From contig QIGP01000236.1 of the NCBI GenBank assembly GCA_003228965.1, positions 1-6,353 on the forward strand: a stretch of DNA of 6,353 nt. Direction: 5' to 3'. The stretch comes from Gammaproteobacteria bacterium (GTDB taxonomy: Bacteria; Pseudomonadota; Gammaproteobacteria; Steroidobacterales; SZUA-146). A program made the position numbers and the translations under genes. Of this stretch, positions 1 through 5,300 are shown piece by piece. A model generated the notes under the pieces. That model made no database searches. It worked only from the letters and a program-made list of their open reading frames with translations, and was not told the DNA's origin. Position 1 is the first letter of the stretch. Every line of letters starts with the position of its first letter.

Positions 1-886
1 CGCAGGCATTTACAACGTGCAGCAAGACAAGGTGCTCGATGATTTAGCCGACGTGTACATGCTCCAGGATCGCGAGCAGCAAGCCAATCGGCAGCAGGAG
101 CTGCGTCTGAGGGCAGCGCGAGAAACCTACGGCGATACGCCTGAGCTTATTGAGGCGCTACACAATTACGCGAGCTGGAACGCAAGCATTCAGCGCTTTG
201 CGAAAGTAAGAGTGGCGATGGAACAGGCCGTTACTATTCTCGAACAAAATTACGGTGTGAACGATCCGCGTCTTATCGACACGCTTAGACTGCGCTCGCA
301 CTTGTACAGGCAACACCCGACTATCAGTACCCCCAAGGCCGGTGAAAAGGCTATGCAACGTGTAGTCGATATTTACTCCGCGCAAGAGTTTGTGGACCAG
401 GTCGATCTTCTTGAAGCTCGCACGGATATGGGTGACTGGTACTTGCTTGGCATGGACAGGACCCACAGAAAGGCGATTCGCTATTACAAGAAGGCGGTGA
501 AGCAGGCAATCAAAGATAACGTTGACGATGGGCTCATTGATCAATTTTATGGTACAGCGGTATTGGTCTTTTTTAACTCATCACGTTTGAGTTTCTATGG
601 GCGCAATGAAGCTGGAGAGCTACTAGCTTCAGGCAAGATTCGTGTGAGATATACTGTCGGCGCCAACGGCAAACCCAGAAACATACAATTTATTGAAAAT
701 ACGCCAGACAACCCTCTGATTACGGAGGCGGTATATGGTCGCGTACTTACGGCTCGTTTTCGACCACGTTTCGTTAACGGCAAAGCGGCTAAAACGTACA
801 ACGTGGAACAGGAGTTTGAAATTCTGCAAACAGGTTCTGGACTGGAAATTGGTCAAATCTACGCCCCCGAAATCCCGCCTCAGTAG
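1..886 (+). CDS. TPR protein with C-terminal TonB-like domain (5' partial)
   Basis: The gene is cut by the left edge. The frame is open from base 2, and the codons before the GTG at 17 (AGIYN) match AGIFN in the complete paralogue at 2618-3985, so the GTG at 17 is internal and not a start. About 294 residues are visible. The first part is helical TPR sequence of the kinesin-light-chain type, with about 42-residue repeats and motifs such as ETYGDTPELIEALHNYA and LIDTLRLRSHLY. From about visible residue 211 to 277 lies a TonB C-terminal-like domain: a strand (GKIRVRYTV), then AVYGRVLTARFRPRFVNGK, then a closing strand (EQEFEIL). By eye about half of the visible residues are identical to the second copy, which has a signal peptide, so this copy is presumably exported to the periplasm too. 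The domains suggest protein-protein contacts in the envelope. Substrate and partners are unknown. A likely terminator follows at 956-984. Confidence 0.85.
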   Translation, partial: AGIYNVQQDKVLDDLADVYMLQDREQQANRQQELRLRAARETYGDTPELIEALHNYASWNASIQRFAKVRVAMEQAVTILEQNYGVNDPRLIDTLRLRSHLYRQHPTISTPKAGEKAMQRVVDIYSAQEFVDQVDLLEARTDMGDWYLLGMDRTHRKAIRYYKKAVKQAIKDNVDDGLIDQFYGTAVLVFFNSSRLSFYGRNEAGELLASGKIRVRYTVGANGKPRNIQFIENTPDNPLITEAVYGRVLTARFRPRFVNGKAAKTYNVEQEFEILQTGSGLEIGQIYAPEIPPQ

Positions 887-900
887 CACACTGCTTGTCC

Positions 901-918
901 AGGACCGTCCTCCTTTTT
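901..918 (+). terminator. Weak hairpin with T-run just after the TPR gene
   Basis: AGGA (901-904) can pair with TCCT (908-911) around a 3-base loop, followed by CC and five T. The stem is only four pairs, so it is a poor intrinsic terminator on its own. The hairpin at 956-975 is the better candidate. Confidence 0.2.
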
Positions 919-955
919 GAACAGCGTTAGAAGCAAAGTAGGTTACGCAAGAAAC

Positions 956-984
956 CAACGCGCGTTTGTGCGTTGCAGTATTTT
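956..984 (+). terminator. Probable rho-independent terminator of the upstream TPR gene
   Basis: CAACGCGC (956-963) pairs with GTGCGTTG (968-975) as an 8-pair stem with one G·U and a GTTT loop. It is followed by CAGTATTTT, a short interrupted T-tract. It lies 70 bases after the stop at 886 and before the next promoter-like sequence. Stem and loop are good, but the T-tract is offset and short, so termination may be only partial. Confidence 0.45.
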
Positions 985-1052
985 CATCATTCCCAATCGG
1001 GTCAATCATTTGCAACTCATAATTTCAGGTTAAATTCGCTAACATTTGCGTG

Positions 1053-1080
1053 TTGACAAACTAAGGCATACATTTGTTAG
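1053..1080 (+). promoter_or_regulatory. Possible sigma-70 promoter for the small-protein cluster
   Basis: A perfect -35 hexamer TTGACA (1053-1058) is followed after 16 bases by a weak -10 candidate TGTTAG (1075-1080). It lies about 55 bases before the GTG start at 1135. An imperfect operator may surround it: CTAACA (1039-1044) is the inverse of TGTTAG (1075-1080), and CATTTG recurs at 1007, 1043 and 1071. The poor -10 keeps confidence low and might imply activator dependence. Confidence 0.35.
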
Positions 1081-1134
1081 TAGTGCACTGTTCGCTTTTT
1101 ACCGGTGTGCATTGGTTTTAAGCAGGAGAAACGT

Positions 1135-1446
1135 GTGAAAGCAATCGGTCGAATAGTTTGCTTAGGTTTGTTGGCGGTTTGTGTGAGCACGAACGCTTAC
1201 GACGTTGGGCAGCACAGCAGCAGGTACGACATCGTTAAAAAAGCGGTTGAAAAAAAGGTTATCGCAGCGCCTATATATTCTCCCACCCAGGTACTTTGCC
1301 TCAAACAGCGTCGCACGGGTTCACGAGTGATCGAAAATAAATGTCAGACGCTGGCGCAGTGGAAGCAACAGGCCAATGAAAGAGCGATGCGTCAATATAT
1401 GATTAAGCCGCGCGGTAAATCCGCTGCGTGGGACCCATCACCGTAA
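1135..1446 (+). CDS. Small exported two-cysteine protein, paralogue 1
   Basis: The start is taken as GTG 1135 rather than the in-frame GTG 1105. AGGAG at 1124-1128 sits 6 bases upstream of 1135, and this start puts a signal peptide right at the N-terminus (basic VKAIGR, hydrophobic core, probable cleavage after residue 21, STNA/YD). The product is 103 residues. The mature part holds the motif PTQVLCLKQRRTGSR...KCQTLAQWK, with Cys55 and Cys70 (CX14C). From memory, similar C...TGSR...CxTxAxW segments occur in many small uncharacterised exported proteobacterial proteins. The cysteines could form a disulfide in the periplasm. The same core, with a longer inter-cysteine spacing, is present in the next two genes, so this is the most diverged of three paralogues. 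It is first in a likely operon, 18 bases before the next gene. Function is unknown. Confidence 0.75.
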   Translation: MKAIGRIVCLGLLAVCVSTNAYDVGQHSSRYDIVKKAVEKKVIAAPIYSPTQVLCLKQRRTGSRVIENKCQTLAQWKQQANERAMRQYMIKPRGKSAAWDPSP

Positions 1447-1453
1447 TACGTTT

Positions 1454-1458
1454 GGAGG
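1454..1458 (+). promoter_or_regulatory. Strong Shine-Dalgarno site fixing a GTG start
   Basis: GGAGG lies 6 bases before GTG 1465, in the 18-base gap after the preceding stop. This is good spacing and supports GTG 1465 as the real start. Confidence 0.75.
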
Positions 1459-1464
1459 TTTTAA

Positions 1465-1863
1465 GTGCGCTATAGCGGATTAATATTAGCTTTATTTTTT
1501 ACCACTTCTGTTCTGGCGACAGACATGCAGCGCAACGTAGTTGGTAAGCTAACGTCATCTGCAAAACCTGAAATCCGGGTCATGTCCAAACAGGAGCGCA
1601 AGGTTGCTTCAAAGAACATGCTCGCTCTCAATCTAGATGTTAGTCCTGACCAAATTGTCTGCAAGAAGGTGAGAGTCAGCCGGGACTCCGCATCAAAACT
1701 TAAAGTGCAACGCTGCAAAACGCGCGCTCAGTTTCGTGAAGACGCTCAGCAGCAATTAGCTGCGTTGGGTGTTGAGATTAACAAATCTAAATATTTACAA
1801 GAATACAACAGGCAGCTTAGGTCACGACGCGGTCAGGGGCGCGTCCCCATACAAAAAAAATAG
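1465..1863 (+). CDS. Small exported two-cysteine protein, paralogue 2
   Basis: The product is 132 residues and starts at GTG behind GGAGG. Residues 1-18 are a Sec signal peptide (MRYSGLILALFFTTSVLA/TD). The mature protein begins with RNVVGKLTS, followed by a charged stretch containing KVASKN and LALNLD. The two-cysteine core is PDQIVCKKVRV...LKVQRCKTRAQF, with Cys66 and Cys84 (CX17C). The C-terminus is very basic (RQLRSRRGQGR...QKK). RNV.GKLTS, LALNLD, the cysteine core and the signal peptide align without gaps to the next gene, so the two are tandem duplicates. The paired cysteines suggest a periplasmic disulfide. The basic tail could bind anionic polymers, which is speculative. No characterised homologue is recognised. 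Confidence 0.8.
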   Translation: MRYSGLILALFFTTSVLATDMQRNVVGKLTSSAKPEIRVMSKQERKVASKNMLALNLDVSPDQIVCKKVRVSRDSASKLKVQRCKTRAQFREDAQQQLAALGVEINKSKYLQEYNRQLRSRRGQGRVPIQKK

Positions 1864-1938
1864 TGAGAGAGCAGGTTAGCGCTCCAGTAAAAAAACTCAT
1901 TAGAGACTTTAGCTTGAGTATAGGTTGTAACATCGGAT

Positions 1939-1944
1939 AAGGAG
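1939..1944 (+). promoter_or_regulatory. Shine-Dalgarno site that selects a TTG start
   Basis: AAGGAG ends one base before ATG 1946, too close for initiation there, but 7 bases before the in-frame TTG 1952. It is the only strong Shine-Dalgarno site in the 82-base gap, so it favours TTG 1952 as the start. Confidence 0.6.
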
Positions 1945-1951
1945 TATGAAG

Positions 1952-2362
1952 TTGAAGTATGCAGCATTTATTTTAAGCCTGATTATTTCGTCATCTGCGT
2001 TAGCGCAAGATCGAGACCGCAATGTCGCTGGCAAACTGACGTCTTACAAGAAGCCCCGGGTGCTTGTGATGACAGAAGAGCAGCAGAAAGTGGCTGCCAT
2101 GAATTCCCTGGCCCTTAATTTGGACGCTGACCCTAACGAAATTATTTGTAGAAAGGAGCGAGTAGGTCGCGCCGGCTCATCCAGGCTGAAAGTGCACCGC
2201 TGTCACACGCGCGCCGAAATCCGTGAACGGTCTGAACGAATGCAAGCCCGTAACAGCAGAGATGCAGACGACAACAAGCGACGCATGTCTACGGCGCGGT
2301 CCGCAGGTCAATTAATGGATAGGCGAAGCGAAAGCCGGGCTCGGCGAGGCCTAGGGAATTAA
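1952..2362 (+). CDS. Small exported two-cysteine protein, paralogue 3
   Basis: The open frame begins at ATG 1946, but TTG 1952 is preferred because of Shine-Dalgarno spacing and because it aligns residue for residue with the previous paralogue (LKYAAFILSLI against MRYSGLILALF). This start gives 136 residues and puts the cysteines at positions 66 and 84, the same as in paralogue 2. A signal peptide is probably cleaved after SSALA, before QD. The mature protein has RNVAGKLTS, NSLALNLD and the core PNEIICRKERV...LKVHRCHTRAEI. After the core comes a long, charged, low-complexity tail rich in Arg, Ser and Asp (RRMSTARSAGQL...RRSESRARRG) that is likely disordered. It is about 88 bases from the preceding gene and probably in the same transcript. 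Function is unknown. The alternative is a 138-residue protein from ATG 1946. Confidence 0.78.
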   Translation: MKYAAFILSLIISSSALAQDRDRNVAGKLTSYKKPRVLVMTEEQQKVAAMNSLALNLDADPNEIICRKERVGRAGSSRLKVHRCHTRAEIRERSERMQARNSRDADDNKRRMSTARSAGQLMDRRSESRARRGLGN

Positions 2363-2402
2363 GAGGACGATTTAACCGGCGTCTGTCAATGTGGCGGCGT
2401 AG

Positions 2403-2431
2403 TAGTGAGTACGCAAACGAGTAGCTCACTA
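2403..2431 (+). other. Hairpin 1 in the intergenic leader
   Basis: TAGTGAGTAC (2403-2412) pairs with GTA-g-CTCACTA (2421-2431). The stem has ten Watson-Crick pairs, one bulged G at 2424 and an 8-base loop. No T-tract follows, so it is not an ordinary intrinsic terminator. It is the first of several hairpins in the 255-base gap 2363-2617, which otherwise holds no convincing gene. Confidence 0.45.
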
Positions 2432-2455
2432 AACATGGGGTTCAATTGACTTGGT

Positions 2456-2480
2456 GTTCCGCTGTATAGAACGGCGGGGC
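2456..2480 (+). other. Hairpin 2 in the intergenic leader
   Basis: GTTCCGCTGT (2456-2465) pairs with ACGGCGGGGC (2471-2480) around the loop ATAGA. The ten pairs include three G·U pairs that can form only in plus-strand RNA. No T-run follows. The top of the stem and the loop also contain TATAGA (2465-2470), which resembles a -10 box but lacks a well-spaced -35. Confidence 0.4.
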
Positions 2481-2502
2481 TACGAGGTTAGTAAAAGAAG
2501 GC

Positions 2503-2531
2503 CGGGCGTATCGATCAAGAGGGTATGCCTG
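2503..2531 (+). other. Hairpin 3 in the intergenic leader
   Basis: CGGGCGTATC (2503-2512) can pair with 2522-2531 (GGTATGCCTG). The ten pairs include three G·U and close a 9-base loop. As in hairpin 2, the wobble pairs favour a structure in plus-strand RNA, that is, in a leader of the TPR gene starting at 2618. Confidence 0.35.
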
Positions 2532-2546
2532 TCCAATAAAACCGAA

Positions 2547-2561
2547 ATCACTTCACGTGAT
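2547..2561 (+). other. Hairpin 4 and an overlapping TCACGTGA palindrome
   Basis: ATCAC (2547-2551) pairs with GTGAT (2557-2561) around TTCAC. Overlapping it is the perfect 8-base palindrome TCACGTGA (2553-2560), 57 bases before the GTG start at 2618. It could be a dimeric regulator site or simply part of the leader fold. The stem is short, so this is weak evidence. Confidence 0.25.
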
Positions 2562-2617
2562 GGTGGAATAACCCCTGCATTCGAAACCCTGAGAACATAA
2601 TTAGAGGGAAGAACGTA

Positions 2618-3985
2618 GTGGCTAATAGTAAGTACTTATCGTGTGGCCTCGCTGTCGCAGCTTCGGCCATGTTGATGGCTGCGATCGTTGACACACGTGC
2701 CGCGTCAATGGGCGGTCATTTCCGTGCGTCCGGTGATTCCAAGCCAGCCCGGATTTACTGTCGTAACCATGTTAACGACGGCGATTATTCAGGCGCTCTT
2801 GCAGCGGCGAATCTGGCTCTGACTAGTTCGGGTTACCAACCCCACGACTTAACCCGGTTTTCTACCCTTTTGTGTCGCGCGAAGGCATACAAAGAACTGA
2901 ATAATTCTGCCAAAGCCGCACTCGACTATAGAGAAGCTTTGCGTATTGCCGAAAAGCAGTTTGGTCCATTTGAACCTGAGCTGGTCGAGCCACTAACCGA
3001 GCTTGGTCTCATGCGCCTCATTCCTGAGGACGGCGAGGAAGCTGAGCTACTGTTACTGCGAGCAAAAGATATTACCCATCGAAACGCTGGCATCTTTAAC
3101 GTCGAACAAGATTCTTTACTTAAAGAACTCACGAACGTGTATATGTCCCAAGGTCGGGTAGCCCAGGCCAAACGCCAACAGCGATTGAAACTACGCGCGG
3201 CTGAAGAGACCTATGGCGATTCACCGCAGCTGGTGTCGGCGCTACACGACTACGCCAAGTGGGCGGCGAAAGCGGGGGACTTTCCTCAGGTCCGTTACGC
3301 ATTGGATAGGGCAATCGATATTCAGGAAAAAGCGTTTGGGCCGAATCATTTGGGTTTGGTGGAAACGTTAAGGCTACGAGCCAGGTTGTACGAGTTTCAC
3401 CCCGTACTATCAACTCCGCGCACGGGCGAACGGGCACTTGGGCGAGTAGCGCAAATTTATGCCGCGCAGGAAAGCGTTGATCAAATTGATTTGATGAATG
3501 CGCGCACGGACCTTGGCGATTGGTATTTGCGCGACAAGAGAAAAATCAAAGCGCTTGGCTATTATCGTGCGGCTGTTGATAAAGCGCGTAGCGAAGGTAT
3601 TGACGAACGCCTGATTAACGAGTTCTATGGAGTGCCCAAGCTGATTCGTTACGATTCGGGGAAAACGTTCTTCTACGGCAGAAGAACTGACAAGTCACTA
3701 CTGGATGGCGGCAAAATTGTTGTGGAATTTCATGTTTCCGCAAGAGGGTCCACACAAAATTGGCGCGTCATCGAAGATACGGTAAAGAATCCCGACGTGA
3801 CTGCAGCCGTATTATTTCGGGTGAAAACGTCTTTCTTTCGGCCGCGCTTTATCGACGGAAAGCCGGTGGCAGCTTCTGGCGTGCAATATCAATTTGAAAT
3901 AGACCAGACCGGGCACGGACTCCGTGTCGGCAAGGTTCGCGGGCCAAAATTTGTCAACCGGAACGCGATTGAGGCCGGCTACTGA
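2618..3985 (+). CDS. Exported TPR protein with C-terminal TonB-like domain
   Basis: The product is 455 residues and complete. GTG 2618 follows GAGGG (2604-2608) and gives a signal peptide directly (MANSKYLSCGLAVAASAMLM..., cleavage near VDTRA/AS, about residue 28). Residues 45-325 are TPR-like helices, several of the kinesin-light-chain type (EKQFGPFEPELVEPLTELG; EKAFGPNHLGLVETLRLRARLY). Cys48 and Cys86 lie in the first repeats. Residues 364-430 form a TonB C-terminal-like domain (GGKIVVEFHVSARG; FFRPRFIDGKPV; VQYQFEI). In ordinary TonB this domain contacts outer-membrane receptors and is tied to the inner membrane by an N-terminal helix and a Pro-rich linker. Here there is a cleavable signal and TPRs instead, so energy transduction with ExbB/ExbD is unlikely. 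A scaffold or adaptor role in the periplasm is inferred. It is a paralogue of the partial gene at the left edge. The stop overlaps the convergent gene by 7 bases. Confidence 0.85.
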   Translation: MANSKYLSCGLAVAASAMLMAAIVDTRAASMGGHFRASGDSKPARIYCRNHVNDGDYSGALAAANLALTSSGYQPHDLTRFSTLLCRAKAYKELNNSAKAALDYREALRIAEKQFGPFEPELVEPLTELGLMRLIPEDGEEAELLLLRAKDITHRNAGIFNVEQDSLLKELTNVYMSQGRVAQAKRQQRLKLRAAEETYGDSPQLVSALHDYAKWAAKAGDFPQVRYALDRAIDIQEKAFGPNHLGLVETLRLRARLYEFHPVLSTPRTGERALGRVAQIYAAQESVDQIDLMNARTDLGDWYLRDKRKIKALGYYRAAVDKARSEGIDERLINEFYGVPKLIRYDSGKTFFYGRRTDKSLLDGGKIVVEFHVSARGSTQNWRVIEDTVKNPDVTAAVLFRVKTSFFRPRFIDGKPVAASGVQYQFEIDQTGHGLRVGKVRGPKFVNRNAIEAGY

Positions 3986-4560
3986 GCGTCTCTACAGGTG
4001 CAAGACAGGATGCGTGAGGTTACCCGTCGCAATTCCGAGTTTGGGTTCATGGGGTAAGACTTGCGCACTTGTTCTGTGCGACCGACCGGCCATTCTTCGT
4101 CGGCAATGATGCGTTGGATATCGCCATCAGCATCAACATACATGATGCGTAACTGGTAGGTCGCGTCAAACTCATCACAATTGTGCGATGAGAACAGGGT
4201 TCTCACCTCGGTCTCTTTGTCTTTTTGGTAGTACTCAAGGTCAATGTCTGACTCGCAAAGCAGTTCGTTGGAGCTTTGTCTGACGTCGATCACCTGGCTA
4301 ATACTGGTTGTTGATTTAAGAACCTTGGTTTTGCCGGGCAATCTGGAGTTCGACATGCCAATGCGAGACCTTCCGTCTTTGCTGTCGTAGCCCCAGTCCG
4401 TTGTTTCCTCAGAGGTCGTTTCGGTAGTGATTTCTACAATTGGTTTCTGGATTGTTTCGGCATTTTTCGTCTCTTGCCCGTGAGCGCCGACAAGCGCCAA
4501 TGAAAGAATCAGTGTCGACACAAGCGTGTTAACCGTTTTATTTGTGGTGGAATTTTTCAT
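3979..4560 (-). CDS. Exported four-cysteine protein of unknown function
   Basis: The product is 193 residues. The N-terminus is a signal peptide (basic/polar MKNSTTNK, hydrophobic LVSTLILSLALVGA, probable cleavage near AHG/QE, residue 28). A Thr/Glu-rich linker follows (about 30-55), then a probably beta-rich domain (about 80-190) with four cysteines at 102, 128, 187 and 189, enough for two disulfides. DADGD at 143-147 resembles a calcium-binding loop, but no full EF-hand or dockerin repeat is visible. I do not recognise the family. The ATG overlaps the TGA of the upstream gene (ATGA, 4557-4560), and no good Shine-Dalgarno site precedes it, so translation is probably coupled. It is the last gene of a three-gene minus-strand unit, and its TAG overlaps the stop of the convergent TPR gene. 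Confidence 0.8.
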   Translation of the reverse strand: MKNSTTNKTVNTLVSTLILSLALVGAHGQETKNAETIQKPIVEITTETTSEETTDWGYDSKDGRSRIGMSNSRLPGKTKVLKSTTSISQVIDVRQSSNELLCESDIDLEYYQKDKETEVRTLFSSHNCDEFDATYQLRIMYVDADGDIQRIIADEEWPVGRTEQVRKSYPMNPNSELRRVTSRILSCTCRDAQ

Positions 4561-5300
4561 CCAGCGCCCGCCCTTGATTGTTCAGTAGATTCTACAAGTA
4601 CCCTGTCCCCGGCTCCGTTAAGTATGTCGATAGATTCTTCTAGCACATGAATGCCATTCGCTAGCGACTCATCGGCGCGCAGTTTGAAATGCTCGGGCAG
4701 TAGCTCTTTCACAACGTCATGGGATTCAATTAACTTCGACATTTTGCGGCAGTAATGGTTCACTCCGTCGGGGTCGAGACTGCAGATGAGAAACAGTGAT
4801 GAGTCATTTACTCGCTGTTCGGGAGGTACTGCATACTGTGTGTAGTTAGGGTATCTCGCGCCTGCGCGGATGCTGGCAATGTGCAGTGACTCGTTAGAAT
4901 ACCAGCGCGCCATGGCGCTAGCGCCGCGCTTGGCTAAAACGGCAAGCCCCGGCAAAATCATTATGCGGTCAAGACAGTGACGTGTTTCCACGCTCACAAG
5001 ATTCTCGCTGCACGCGTTGGCGAAGGCCAGATCCACTGAGTTTGGCCCGCAGTGGAGCAAACTGGAGCGACTCGCGTCGATAACGCAATTGGCCGTGTGA
5101 TCTTTGACGAGTTCCGGTGTTGGAACTACCGTGCGATTTAATCGTGGCCACACATCGGCTAAATCATCCAGCCAGCTGATGCCGCGACTTTCAAGCCACC
5201 AGATGGCGTAGGCCGCTTCTTCAAAACGACCGTTGTTCCACCCCGACCCTTCCAGAGCTCGTTTGAGCAGCGACACAAGTTCAGAGTTAGACAGACGCAT
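4557..5300 (-). CDS. DUF3726-like protein
   Basis: The product is 247 residues with no signal peptide or membrane segment, so it is probably cytoplasmic. The N-terminus (MRLSNSELVSLLKRALEGSG, then EEAAYAIWWLESRG) and the later HCGPNSVDLAFA segment fit my recollection of the DUF3726 family, whose members start with a similar helix and an E-E-A...WL...RG pattern. This is recognition by eye and not a search. Biochemical function is unknown for that family as far as I know. The ATG at 5300 immediately follows the upstream TAA (5303-5301) with no gap and no clear Shine-Dalgarno site, and its own TGA overlaps the next start by 4 bases. Both junctions indicate translational coupling and fixed stoichiometry with its neighbours. 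The product may act together with the large upstream protein. Confidence 0.65.
   Translation of the reverse strand: MRLSNSELVSLLKRALEGSGWNNGRFEEAAYAIWWLESRGISWLDDLADVWPRLNRTVVPTPELVKDHTANCVIDASRSSLLHCGPNSVDLAFANACSENLVSVETRHCLDRIMILPGLAVLAKRGASAMARWYSNESLHIASIRAGARYPNYTQYAVPPEQRVNDSSLFLICSLDPDGVNHYCRKMSKLIESHDVVKELLPEHFKLRADESLANGIHVLEESIDILNGAGDRVLVESTEQSRAGAG

Noticed and set aside
158..544. 128-codon minus-strand open frame
   Set aside because: It is antisense to the TPR region, which is conserved with its paralogue on the plus strand.
17..886. GTG 17 as the start of the first TPR gene
   Set aside because: The frame is open to the left edge, and the preceding codons match the complete paralogue in mid-protein, so the gene is truncated by the window.
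629..1015. 128-codon minus-strand open frame across the end of the first TPR gene
   Set aside because: It is antisense to the conserved TonB-like domain and to the terminator region, with no recognisable protein features.
1105..1134. GTG 1105 as the start of the first small gene
   Set aside because: It lacks a well-placed Shine-Dalgarno site and would put ten charged residues before the signal peptide. GTG 1135 has AGGAG 6 bases upstream.
1864..1945. Hairpin around AGCGCT (about 1866-1884) as a terminator between small genes 2 and 3
   Set aside because: The stem is short and mismatched and is followed by an A-run, not a T-run, on the coding strand.
2446..2470. Promoter from TTGACT (2446) and TATAGA (2465)
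   Set aside because: The spacer is only 13 bases, and the TATAGA lies in a hairpin. It is not a credible sigma-70 pair without mapping data.
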